64,000 nucleotides of DNA from Oncomelania hupensis (Eukaryota; Mollusca; Gastropoda; Littorinimorpha; Pomatiopsidae): contig CM072513.1 of the NCBI GenBank assembly GCA_036898135.1, forward strand, positions 19,186,286 through 19,250,285. The letters are read 5' to 3'. Made by a program: the position numbers and the translations under genes. Shown here one piece after another: positions 46,113 to 56,571 of this stretch. Position 1 is the stretch's first letter; the number at the start of each line of letters is the position of its first letter. The notes below the pieces were generated by a model that was not told where the DNA came from, searched no databases, and worked only from the letters and a program-made list of their open reading frames with translations.

Positions 46113-46879
46113 GGCGGCCCAGAATTTTGCTATGGAAAAAGGGACAATAAGGTAAATAAAATAAAATAAAAAAATAATAATTAAAAAAATAAATAAAATT
46201 TAAAAAAATAAATAAATAAATAAATCTAACAAAATAAAACCCGTTTAGGAAATACCTTTCACTTTGTTTTAATTGTTGTATATTGCATACCTTAATTTGA
46301 TTAATGCACACACTATTCCTCGCAGTGCTCTAAGGACAAATAAAAGAACTGATTTCTGTTTTTTTGTTTTTTTAATTAACTGAACAAAATCTGTTCGCCC
46401 GTCCCTTTAAATTGCAAACTGCGTGGAAGTCAACGCGACACTCATTCAAGGTATTAGCCATGTCTGGGTGTGGTAAGAAGTTCAACCTTTAATAACTTTC
46501 TGCCCCGACAACAGCGATATTCACCTTGATTTACCTTATCTTTATCCTCTATCCCTTGATCTCATTTCTCTCTTCCCTTCTTTCTTTGCGCGCAAACCCC
46601 CCCCCCCTTCTCTCCCTGCATCCTCTCCTGCTTGTTAATTTCCATCCACCCTCCTCCCCCGTTCACAATGTCTCCAACCACTCAATATTCCTCTCCAATT
46701 ACATTCTGAATCAAGACTTCAAGCTCCAAATTTCAACCCGGCCTCATTGTATTCTTCCTTCACTCAGAAGTTGATGGTGACCAAACCCAAATTGTTCGTA
46801 AAGCTGATAGTTTTGTACTTGTCATCCAGTAACGTCTTGTCTATGGCTACATCTACCATTTAAGACCTCTTGATTACTA
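46113..46879. other. unassigned AT-rich DNA
   Basis: AAAT runs 46150-46225; no recognised element. Confidence 0.5.
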
Positions 46880-46938
<59 letters not shown>

Positions 46939-46965
46939 GAATAATAACAATAATAATAATAATTA
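46880..46965. repeat. (AAT)n microsatellite
   Basis: About 55 bp pure, then with AAG/AAC interruptions. Confidence 0.95.
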
Positions 46966-49753
46966 AAAATATGTATATACATATATATAAATTACAATTG
47001 AAATAGTTATTAATATTGCCCTCGTAACAAATCAAAACAAAACAAAAGAAACACACAAAAAAACTTTTGGAAAAACAAAACCTTCTTCATAAATAATAGA
47101 TTTTTTAAAACTATAATTTTTATTTATTCTGGTATCGGACAATGCAATCTGACCACACCCAAAAAAAAAATAATCCTTCAAACTTTGGCAATGAACACTA
47201 CTTCCTACTTAAAACATAACCAATTGAAACTTTTTACTTTATTTGAAAGCTATTCCACTTTATTATTTAACTTTAAAACTCGCTCCACTCTTATCGTTCC
47301 CCTACTGGAATTTCTCGCTGCATAGAAATGTTCTACCAGTTCAAATTTGATGACACCGCCTGATCTGGTCTGAACTCCTAAGTCTAAGCCATTAACTAAG
47401 AGCTAACCATTCTATAATTACAGCCATTTTACAAGCTGTTCAATCCTCGGGTTTTCTTCCCATTTTAAGCTGGACCACCACCTCATCCATCTGCCAAGTA
47501 TACTGATACCAAGACACTGATCACTTCTTTGTTCAAGCTAGCCCAAAATTCTAGATCTCCTGTGGGTGAGACCGACCACCCCGTCCCTTACATGCTACAG
47601 CGAGGTAATTCACCAACAGAAGCTGGAAGACATCTTTCTCTGGCAACGGTGTGGCTGGAATGAATGGAACAAGGGATCTTCCTGTTGAAGCCAGTAACAC
47701 GCTTTAAGAGATGTGAAGACGGCACTTCACCAACCGGCGGTTTATCTCTTGGAAACTACAGTTAGTTCACACCCTGCCAACAACAGTGAAATATTAGGCT
47801 TCACAGTACCAACGTTGAAAACAGTCTAGTCCTTAGATTCATGTCCAGAACTATATAGCTTACTTTCGCTGTTAAAATCCCTTTTCGTTAATTTATTTTG
47901 CTTATTTAAGACTTTTCATTCATGTATAGGCTTACATATTTTCCTTCAACCCACCCTTGACGAAAGTATCTACGTCTCGATAAAAAGTCAATTTTCTCCA
48001 ACATCTTCTGAAAGCAAAACTCAAACAGTATGATAAAAGCTAGGAGGACACAGCCCATATGACTCACATCCTCCTTACGGAACTTGCAATATTCTACACA
48101 AAAATGAGTGCCCAGAAGAAAAAGAAAAAAAAAGAAACAAAACTGTGGCATCAATATGCAAATACTGACTTTGATCTTGCGATGATCTTGACCTTAAGTA
48201 TGACCTTGACCTCCGGATCCAAATCGACACGTATGATCAAATAAACTATAGCAAACGTTTTATGCACACACACACATACACACACACACAATACAGTAAC
48301 CGAGAGAGGAGAGGTCTTTCTGCACGACAGCCTATACAATAACGGTCCACTGGAAGCGCGACGATCTCCCGAGAGATAGATCTTGCATATATTATAATTT
48401 TAAAAAAAATATTTCAGTGCCATTTAATTTATTTCTTCATTTATATTAATTGTTTTACTTTCTTTATTAATTGTAATGTGTTATGTTATGTTATGTTTAT
48501 CAGTTTATAGTCCCCTCTCTTCCCGTAAGGATTTTCAGAGAGGAGACTCTGATTATTAATTGTAATTATATACACATTATTTTTATTTGTGCATGTGGCG
48601 AAAACTTCGGGTCGCAGGAGTAAAAGTAATGAAACCAAAAAGTGTCCCCAAAAATGTGTCCCCAAAATGTGTCTCAGAATAAAATAAAAATCCGCGCAGC
48701 AGCCCGTCAGCACCGAAACTACGAAAACCCTAACACCGCGAGTGGAGCGAGTCTGAAGCTTTCAATAAACCAACCAAAAGCTGCCGCGGTAACATCTGTC
48801 GAAGTTGGCCTTTCAATGAATAAAACTTTACAGAAAGGGCATCTCTCTAAATTAGTATGGAGAGAATAGCATTTAGACGATAAGATGACGCCATTGAAAA
48901 GATAGGTTACGCAATACGTGGGTTTTAGCATCAGTCTTCAATGGAGGTCTGCTGAGCGAGCGTTTTCCACAGGCTGAATGAAAGGCTTTCCGCACGGGAG
49001 GCCAACAAAGGCACGTTGACAGGGCTTGCTACTGGCTTGTTAAATTCAAATAACATTTTTTGGGGTTAAATTCCCGCAAAAAGCAGAGGAAGATGGAAGA
49101 AAGAGGGGCGGGGTAGTTATCCAGGAGACAATTTTTACGACAGCAAAGTCTGTTGACAGTGATTGGTGTGGAGTAGTGGACAGTACTAAGCCCGTGAACA
49201 ATAAATGTCAAATTTCCTTGTGTAAAACTGGGGACAGTAAGCCATTTTGTACCTGGCATCTTGTAAACAGTCAATCCTTACAAGCAGACCTATCATAGTA
49301 ACAGTTTTGCAATGCTACCTACATTGAAAACTAATACATATTCCACGGTTGTATTATTTTCATTAAAAGCCGCCAGTTATTCTTATCGCAGAAAATGAAA
49401 CTATACACCCAAAGGTGCAGCAGTGAAACCTTAGTAGACATGCCTATCTCAAATTTATCAAAGGCAACGATTAATACAATACGACATTTAAGTTCCCGAG
49501 CTTTAAGCTCAGCCGGGAGCTATTTTGGGGGCTTTGTCGGTCCGTCCAGCGGCGTCCGGAGGTGACATTTGCGCACTTTTCTCTGAAACTAATGGTCGGC
49601 TTTCTTTCAAACTTGGTATTTATTTACCAAATATTGAACCCTACTAAATTTAAAAAAAAAGTTTTCTTCAACAAAATTAAAACGTACTCAAATTGAGGTC
49701 ATAGGTCAGTTCATGAACACTACAGAGAGAGCAAGGGAGACAAATCAACAAAG

Positions 49754-49756
<3 letters not shown>
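46966..49756. other. unassigned DNA, the longest low-repeat stretch
   Basis: Nearly 2.8 kb with few repeats: short (CA)n at 48264-48290 and ATGTT runs near 48477-48500. A block at 49495-49670 looks different in composition (see findings). No protein frame recognised on either strand. Confidence 0.45.
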
Positions 49757-49817
<61 letters not shown>

Positions 49818-49885
49818 CCTACACACACACCCACACACACACATACACACGCACCTACCTACACACACACCCACACACACACATG
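49757..49885. repeat. (CA)n microsatellite
   Basis: Pure to about 49810, then with CTA, GCA and CCA interruptions. Confidence 0.95.
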
Positions 49886-51233
49886 TAAATAAATACAGCA
49901 GGTAGCAAATACACGTATCCCCCTCCCACACACAACTGTATGTTCTTCTGTTTATTAGTCTCTCAATAGCTTACACATCCTCTTTGCGACAACAGCACAC
50001 CACTCCTCCCAACTACCACAGAAGGGGGAGAGAAAGGGGGGGGGGGAATGCATGGAGAGGAAACTCGGAAGTGACATGTTCCGTAATAACGTCTCGCTTT
50101 TGTCAAGTTCTGATTTCAAACTGACCACTCCTTCACTCCTCGCTTCTCTCTCTCTCTCCCCCCCCCCACCCACACTTAACTCTCCCCTCTCACCCCCCCT
50201 TCCCCACACGTTCACACCCTGACAAACCACGCCACATAAACTTGCTGTCCGGCTTGAATAAGGGCCAGTGTGGCAGGAAGTGGAATGTAATTGGAAGCGA
50301 CCCGCAAGATCCCTCCGTTTGCTTATCTATGAAACGAAAGGCCTGACAGACTTTCTGGCCCAGTCTGTGGGAGCCTGGGAAACAAACCGAGTGATAACAT
50401 CGCCACGGCGCATATTTTCCTGTCCTTCCACATTTAAATGCGCCTTTCATTCAAAGATTTCTGACGTAACAGCACTATTTACTGGGCGCGGACGTCTCTT
50501 AATTAATAGCATAGCCCGCCTGTTTCGAGGCCCAAAATGAAGATCAGCAGACTGGACTGAGCGACGAGCAAATTTATAAATATTTATATTACATACATTT
50601 TTCGTTTCCTCCAAATATAAATTGTCCTTTTCATTCTACATTTCTGACGACATAATCCAGGGTACAGTTTTCTGGCGTGGATGTCTCCTAACAGTCTCTC
50701 ACTCATCCTCATCCCAAACATGAGGAACAGCCATTTCATTCGCACACACTTTACAATAATTTTAAATTTTCTGTAATTTTTAAAAAGATAACATAAAACT
50801 ACAATTTCTTTTCAATTTTTATTTTTGAGCAAGGCTGATTCGATTGAGAATAGTTTGGAATAATGGACAAGCTAAATTAATGTGTTTATGAGTAAACATT
50901 TTTATCACCGTGTTAGCAGCTGTTGGAGAGGGAGGATGGTGAGGAGAGGGGGGGGGGTGTAAGGGTGTAACAAGAACGCACGAAGAGGGTTTCAAAGGCT
51001 TAAAATGCATCTTTGAACGGACTAGATTAAAGTGCCTCAATTTAAGGGAACAAAATGAAACTAATGTTGGATGCGGATAGCGGAAACCGTAATAAAGCAC
51101 TAATGTTCTAAGCTAATGCATCCGATGGAGCCTGTAAAAACAATAAATCTTCCCACAACAAAATAATAACATTAACGCCCTAAGGGGATTGCAAGTGCAA
51201 GTACTTCACAACATTCATATAACGGAAATCATC
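49886..51233. other. unassigned DNA, low-repeat, part GC-richer
   Basis: 50220-50560 is non-repetitive and of mixed composition, with GATA (CTTATCT) and TTAATTAAT words. It could be regulatory, but nothing is decisive. G/C runs at 50036-50046, 50158-50170 and 50948-50960. Confidence 0.4.
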
Positions 51234-51243
51234 GGAATCCACA

Positions 51244-51296
51244 TGTTACGTTATGTAGATTAACGTCCCCGGACACATTAGCGTATAGGGGACTTA
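51244..51296 (-). mobile_element. micro-retroposon M3, 53 bp
   Basis: Perfect 10-bp duplication GGAATCCACA (51234-51243, 51297-51306). Sense (minus): TAA, stem GTCCCC, a 17-nt loop, stem GGGGAC, GTTAATCTACATAACGTAAC and a final A. Same boundaries as M1 and M2. Confidence 0.8.
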
Positions 51297-51306
51297 GGAA
51301 TCCACA

Positions 51307-51806
51307 GCAAACGTTAATTGTATATATAGTCAGTAACAAGACACCAGAGCGTTTAGGCCACTACTGGTCACGTTGTTCCGACACCAGCGAACAAGTTGAT
51401 GGTAAAGGGAAAATAATATGGTCACACGTTGGCCAATCCGGGATTCGAAACAGGGTTTCGGTTAATAGTGAGCCGCTCTACCAACTAATAATAATAATAA
51501 TAATAATGTATTTTGTATAGCGCAATTCAAACATAAAATGCTTCACAAAGCGCTTGATCACACGCAGCCACACACAGATACACACGCATAATAAATCTAT
51601 TCAGCATTTAAAAACAAGACAACATGTAAACCTAGTGAAGGTAACAAACCAACAAAAAAAAAGTATAAAATCAGTCAATCAATCAATCAACTTATAAAAT
51701 CAATCAGTAATTTCAAAGAAAAAATTTAAGAGAGGGACGTAATACCAAAAGAGGCAGATCAACAATGCCTCATCTAAGATGTAAAGCTACCCGGCCTCTC
51801 AACGGG
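51307..51806 (-). mobile_element. SINE-1 copy b, head split by another insertion
   Basis: The tail side is at 51320-51400 (diverged hairpin region), the B box complement at about 51440-51450 ('GGGATTCGAAAC', one change) and head sequence runs to CCAACT at 51486. The rest of the head (AGCTACCCGGCC) reappears at 51787-51800, so about 300 bp inserted in the A box. Confidence 0.75.
51487..51784 (-). mobile_element. retroposon fragment nested in SINE-1b
   Basis: On the minus strand it ends 'AAGCGCTTTGTGAAGCATTTT', then 'ATTGCGCTATACAAAATAC' and (ATT)n: the 'GCGCTATA' plus trinucleotide tail type seen elsewhere. The upstream part is not recognised. No clean target duplication could be read. Confidence 0.5.
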
Positions 51807-51970
51807 GAAACGTTTCAAGATAATGATGGTTTTAGCTTTAAAACCATGTCAGGTAATTGTGTCCCCGTAACCTTTTCGGTCGTAGGGTGATGAAAACGTT
51901 TGGGACCTCCTTTTTCTCTAGGCCCGCTAAATGAGGGTGGTGTCTATCTTCTCCCTCCCTCGCTGTTTTT
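51807..51970. other. unassigned DNA
   Basis: No recognised element. Confidence 0.45.
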
Positions 51971-52046
51971 TATCCTATCCTATCCCGTAACTCGAAAGTC
52001 GGGGCACCACAGATGATCGTTTAACCAGCGTACTTCATCTTTCCGG
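51971..52046 (-). mobile_element. LINE-1 3'-end fragment f
   Basis: TATCC tail complement, 'CCCGTAACTCGAAAGTCG', 'CACAGATGATCGTTTAACC' and 'AGCGTACTTCATCTTTCC'. Truncated just into the coding end. Confidence 0.8.
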
Positions 52047-52766
52047 AGGTGCCTAACCCCCCAGTCTGACCATTTGTGTACTGGCTGCATGAAAAATGTG
52101 TATTTTGTGCAATGTTAGATTTCGCGCAACTCGCAACATTTGATCAAAGAATTATTGTCATGAAAACTGACACATTCACAAAACATTTATTCATACTAAT
52201 TCCAGCTCACCGTTTTAATCCTCATGAAACAAAATAATATAGAACGCAACAAGTTATGATCACAAGTGCAAACTAATATTTTATTTTTTGTGTTGTATAA
52301 CCACCAAAAAGATCTTTATATTGTAGAACAATTAATTAATAGGAATTATGAATATATATATCAATGCACAATGATTTTCGTATATTCTGCTGAAACTGGC
52401 AAAACGTTTTGTTTTCTGAGAATACTACATGTAGAGTGTTCTGCATTTTGTTGTGTAAATACAGTTCCTTTTTATGCACTTTGTATTAATTTTAGGCACA
52501 TGAGCCACTTATGGGAAAAACGCGTTTTATTTTTATGTGAGAGTTACCCACTTTGAACAGTTAAATAAATGCCTTAATATTGACCGATTTTTTTTTTAAA
52601 TCTTCTAAAGGTTTGTACTGTATAATAAAAACAAAATAAAACATCCTGAACCAAAATAAAATGTTCGTTTATAATAACTAATCTAAGTGTCGCTGAATCA
52701 GTGAATGTCGTATGCACCGCTGTGAGCAATGCTGACCTCTTTGTTGCACGAGTTGCAGTGAGCATA
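52047..52766. other. unassigned AT-rich DNA
   Basis: A 96-codon frame from 52266 has no recognised domain. Confidence 0.45.
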
Positions 52767-53442
52767 ATAGTAGTAGTAGTAGTAGTAGTAGTAGAGGCTG
52801 GGTATAGGCTGTGAAGCCTGTGTACGCCCCATCTTTGTATTATACATTCTTAAAGCAGTCATGGTCATTCGGTGCTAAAATTTTCCTCTCTTGAATTCAA
52901 TCGAATTCGTTAAATAGATTAACAAATTTAGCATTGGCATCAAGCAGATTTTTGAAGATGTTAGTTGAGTGTGCATTTTTAAAATTTGGTGGTAGGTTAT
53001 TCCAAAAATTAGCAACCCGATAGCTAAAGCAATATTTCCTTAAGTTAGTATCACATTGTTTAATAAAGACCTTTCCCTCAGCGTTTCTTGTTTTTGAACT
53101 GTGTGTACTCTCAAAGAAATAATCCCATCTCAGGTCTACATGGTTATGATAAATTTGGTATGTCGCGATGAGGTCACCACGCACACGTCTACCTTTTAGA
53201 GAATGCAACTTTAAGAACTGTAAACGCTCACTGTACGACATGTTACTACACTCCTTTACGAGCTTCGTGGCTCTACGTTGCACTTTTTCTATTGCCACTG
53301 ATTGACGTATTAAGTGAGCGTGCCAAATGACGTTACCATATTCTAGATGTGGTCTGACCAAAGCTTTATATAGCTTGACAAATACATCTCTATCAATAAA
53401 CGTGAAGGTCCTTTTAATCAGCCCAACCATCTTGTTAGCTTT
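52767..53442 (-). pseudogene. LINE-2, CR1/Jockey-like RT C-terminus with (CTA)n tail
   Basis: Minus-strand frame 53442-52897: 'KANKMVGLIKRTF', 'LYKALVRPHLEYGNVIW', 'IEKVQRRATKLV', 'YSERLQFLKLHSLKGRRVRG' and 'FSYRVANFWNNLPP', to a stop. These are the well-known blocks that follow the palm domain of CR1/Jockey-group RTs. The 177-residue frame is uninterrupted, so the insertion is young, but it lacks the endonuclease and the RT catalytic core (5' truncation at about 53442). A 100-bp 3' UTR and a (TAG)n/(CTA)n tail at 52767-52794 follow. Confidence 0.85.
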
Positions 53443-53541
53443 ACTTATGAACTCCTTTCGAAGATTCGATTATTCCTCTATAACGTTCACGGTATTCGCA
53501 TAAGAAATGTTGTCGCGCTTTTTGCTCACTTGCAACCTTAC

Positions 53542-53602
53542 CCCGCTTTTCTTCAGACTCGCTCTCATCGTCACTCTCGTGTAAACGCTTTCGCGACGGC
53601 AT
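53542..53602 (-). CDS. candidate short first coding exon, acidic/basic N-terminus
   Basis: ATG at 53602 (C after A-A at -3/-2, adequate context) gives MPSRKRLHESDDESESEEKR and then a strong donor-like GGG|GTAAGG at 53541. Without splicing the frame runs to a stop at 53441, directly beside the truncated LINE-2. The composition (Arg/Lys cluster then Asp/Glu/Ser) suits a nuclear protein. NRF1- and YY1-type motifs lie just upstream. The product is unknown, and a retrocopied exon carried next to LINE-2 is possible. Confidence 0.3.
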
Positions 53603-53615
53603 GTTTCTCAGCTTC

Positions 53616-53682
53616 CACAATGGCGGATACAAAGTCTCGCACTACCTCTCACGCACGAGATTTCACTTTCGCGCATGCGCTC
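53616..53682 (-). promoter_or_regulatory. housekeeping-type promoter motifs
   Basis: GCGCATGCGC (NRF1-type palindrome) at 53671-53680 and AATGGCGG (YY1-type) at 53619-53626 lie within 80 bp of the candidate ATG at 53602, in a CpG-richer patch. No TATA box. Confidence 0.35.
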
Positions 53683-53886
53683 TAGGGTCAGCAAGTAAAT
53701 CGGAATATAACAGCAAGTAGATCGGAACATAATAAGATCATTGCGAAAAAAACAAACAATGGAAGGGATGGGGAGAGGGGGGGGGGGGGGAGGAGCCACA
53801 CCACGAAACTGCGTATTTTTAAGGAATTGCTCGTATTGTCGTATTTTATGTTGAAAAATCGTAAAAATACGCGCTAGCGCGTACGG
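53683..53886. other. poly-G tract and small hairpin region
   Basis: G run at 53777-53791. GCGTATTTTTA near 53810-53820 is matched by its reverse complement near 53862-53872, next to a perfect GCGCTAGCGC palindrome (53871-53880). Confidence 0.6.
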
Positions 53887-54232
53887 TAGACCCTGTCCTC
53901 AGCAACCCTCATGGCTTCGCTCAGTGTCAAGTCAGTCCATTCTCGAATTTTGTCCTCCCACCTCTTTTTCTGTCGTCCTCTTCTTCTGCCTCCTTGCACC
54001 GTGCCTTGCATATGTTCTTTGCAAAGCCTGATGCTCTGGTGACCATCAGAGTCTCCGTTTCTTCACCACTATGAGCATGTCATCGTGTTGTCCAATGGCT
54101 TATGTGCGGACTTCGCCGCTGGTGATGTGCTGGATATAGGAAATGCCCAGAAGTCTTCTGTAGCACCTCATCTCCTTGCTTTGTATTCTTTGTTGTATGT
54201 CTGCTTTGAAAGTTTTTTCGCAAGCGTTCGCT
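53887..54232 (-). pseudogene. LINE-1 copy g
   Basis: Covers the coding C-terminus (Arg-rich block, 'VVKKRK' block, 'GQHDD' block, 'MRCYRRLLGIS' block, 'LQ..YACE'). The GGATA tail is missing at the left edge and several small deletions are present. Confidence 0.8.
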
Positions 54233-54268
54233 GTTTTACCTTTTATTTATTTATTTATTTATTTAATT

Positions 54269-54298
54269 ATAATTATAATAATAATAATAATAATAATA

Positions 54299-54375
<77 letters not shown>

Positions 54376-54604
54376 CTTCCCCAGTTGCAAACAGATAGGT
54401 ACCCATTCACAGCTAAGTGGGCTGGGTTGTGTCGTACACTTGTTTCAAATTTAAATTTTTTATTTTTTGTGCCGTTGGGGTGGAGGGTGTTGGTCGTTTG
54501 GTGGTTGGCTTCCAAGCATGCTCACCCATCCAAGTACTAACCTTTCCCGACGCTGCCTAGCATGAGACATGGCTAGCGTCTGCCCAGACCACTATGCTCC
54601 AGCG
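54269..54604 (-). mobile_element. SINE-3 copy b, tRNA/5S-rRNA chimeric, with (ATT)n tail
   Basis: The minus strand starts near 54604: 'AGCATAGTGGTCTGGGCAG' (A-box-like), then a 5S-like 'AGGCAGCGTCGGG' and GGTTAGTACTTGGATGGGTG (complement at 54523-54542). The latter is a closer match to the 5S rRNA C-box region than copy a. The body has 'CTGTGAATGGGTACCTATC', parallel to the 'ACTGAGTACCT' block of copy a. The tail is AAT/ATT repeats (54269-54374). A LINE-1 tail begins at the next base on the right. Confidence 0.75.
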
Positions 54605-54846
54605 CCTATCCTATCCTATCCTAATGTATCCTATTCTATCCTATCCTATTCTATCCTATGCTATCCTATCCCGTAACTCGGAGGTCGTAGGGGCATCACA
54701 GATGATCGTTTAACCAGCGTATCTTTCTCTGTCCTCAGCAACCCTGATGTCTTCGCTCATTATCAAACCAGTCCGTTCTCGAATGTTGTCCTCCCACCTC
54801 TTTTTCTGTCTCCCTCTTCTTCTGCCTCCTTGCACCGTGCCTTGCA
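54605..54846 (-). mobile_element. LINE-1 copy h, 3' end with long tail
   Basis: A degenerate (TATCC)n tail complement of about 60 bp (54605-54668), then the full 3' UTR and Arg-rich coding end ('PCTVQGGRRRGRQKKRWED' type residues). Truncated at about 54846. The tail is about three times longer than in the other copies. Confidence 0.85.
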
Positions 54847-55199
54847 CTGTACACTCCTGCGCCACCAGTCTTAAAACAAGACAAAGCAACATAAGGTATG
54901 TGTTGTCCAGCTCAGCCCTTCAACAGGCAGACAACACACAACAATGCAAAACACTACTTCCCGACAGAACAGCAGATCTTCCATCCCTACCCCTACCCTG
55001 TTTAATCATTAAGCGCCAAAGCTTACAGTACACCTAGTTCACCCACAAAACAGGAAACGCGCCATCAACTGGAGAAATAAGGCAAAGGCGTGGATAAGGG
55101 GGAGAGAGGGAGATGGGAGCGATTTGAAGGGATGGGTGGAGGGGGAGGGGAGGGAGAGACGTAAGACGAAGGGAAAGGGGTATAGAAATTGAGTGGCGG
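54847..55199. other. unassigned DNA
   Basis: No recognised element. Confidence 0.45.
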
Positions 55200-55299
55200 G
55201 AAGTGTTTGTGTATGTGTGTGTGTTTGTGTGTGTGTGTATGAGAGAGAGAGAAAAACAGAGAGAAACAGAGACAGAGAAAGAGAGAGAAGGGGAGAGAG

Positions 55300-55359
<60 letters not shown>

Positions 55360-55360
55360 A
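55200..55360. repeat. (TG)n then (GA)n microsatellite
   Basis: TG 55203-55240, then GA with AAAC and GAC interruptions to 55358. Confidence 0.95.
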
Positions 55361-55662
55361 CTATGGGGTGAGTAGACGGTGGAAAAAAAAGCCAACCTGC
55401 CTGTGATTTACTGTTGACCCCAGAGCAATCCAGGTCAGTGGGAAACGGTGTCAGAAAATTGCATAATACTGGACAGGGCTATTCGTGGCCATGAGAGGCC
55501 CCAAGCCGTAGCAGGTCGCCTCCCGGCCCTACAGCTACAACTACCACCGGACACGAACTAGTGAAAGCCATGGTTTTTTCCTCAGGTCGCCAAACCATAC
55601 TCCCCTCATCGCAGAACACCATCCCGCCAAAAGGAACTTAGGTATGATTCTTATTATGTCAT
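55361..55662. other. unassigned DNA
   Basis: No recognised element in about 300 bp. Confidence 0.45.
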
Positions 55663-55814
55663 CTATGTCGTCCGACGAGAGTGGTCTGTGCAAACACCCA
55701 TTCCTTCGTACGGACGTTAAAGATCCTGACACTCAAGATTTCCTAGATGGGGTGAGTGCCGGTGTTACGCTATCGTCAACTCATCCAGCAAGAACAAGGT
55801 TCTCTCTGCCGCTC
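55663..55814 (+). mobile_element. element R copy 6, 5' part leading into a tandem array
   Basis: 'CGACGAGAGTGGTCTGTGC', 'CATTCCTTCGTACGGACG', TTAAAGATCCTGACACTCA and 'GATGGGGTGAGTGCC' follow the order of element R. Instead of the rest of the element, the sequence continues as an 18-copy 36-bp array whose unit is the next segment of element R. Confidence 0.7.
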
Positions 55815-56462
55815 TCCATACCCAAATCGCCCAAGTTTGTGCTCTTTGATCCCTTTCCCAGGTCGCCCAGTAATGTGCACAATAATCCTCTAACCAGGTC
55901 GCCCAGGAGTGTGCTCAGTAATCCCCTACCCAAGTCGCCCAGGAGTGTGCTCAGTAATCCCCTACCCAAGTCGCCCAGTAGTGTGCTCAGTAATCCCCAA
56001 CCCAAGTCGCCCAGGAGTGTGCTCAGTAATCCCCTACCCAAGTCGCCCAAGAGTGTGCTCAGTAATCCCCTACCCAAGTCGCCCAAGAGTGTGCTCAGTA
56101 ATCCCCTACCCAAGTCGCCCAGTAGTGTACTCAGTAATCCCCTACCCAAGTCGCCCAGTAGTGTACTCAGTAATCCCCTACCCAAGTCGCCCAGTAGTGT
56201 ACTCAGTAATCCCCTACCCAAGTCGCCCAGTAGTGTACTCAGTAATCCCCTACCCAAGTCGCCCAGTAGTGTACTCAGTAATCCCCTACCCAAGTCGCCC
56301 AGTAGTGTACTCAGTAATCCCCTACCCAAGTCGCCCAGGAGTGTGCTCAGTAATCCCCTACCCAAGTCGCCCAAGATTGTGCTCAGTGATCCCTTACCCA
56401 GGTCGCCCAGGAGTGTGCTCAGTAATCCCCTAAACAGGTCGACCAAGATTGTGCTGAGTAAC
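55815..56462 (+). repeat. 36-bp tandem array, 18 copies, derived from element R
   Basis: Unit CCCAAGTCGCCCAGGAGTGT plus 16 more bases. The corresponding segment in intact element R is 'CCCCGGTCGCCCAGGATTGTGCTCAGT'. Central units are near identical; the first two and last two are diverged. 36 is a multiple of three, so a 293-codon + frame (12-residue unit SVLSNPLPKSPR), a second + frame and a 221-codon - frame are all open at once. That argues against any being a selected protein. Confidence 0.9.
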
Positions 56463-56571
56463 CAGGATCTTCTCTATCCTGATTATTATTTAACTACTTA
56501 TATATTAAATACATTTCATTTGTAATTCGAAATTTATTTGAATTTATGTACTTCATTTTTTTTATTTATTT

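Noticed and set aside
54500..54560. 5S rRNA gene on the minus strand
   Set aside because: Only the internal promoter part matches. The 5' third and 3' end of 5S rRNA are absent.
54605..54668. Telomere-like repeat (TATCC)n
   Set aside because: The unit is the tail of LINE-1, present at several copies with the same 3' UTR; not a TTAGGG-type repeat.
55644..56525. 293-codon open frame with SP-rich 12-residue repeats
   Set aside because: It is the 36-bp array read in frame. Another + frame and the - strand are equally open, and the unit comes from non-coding element R.
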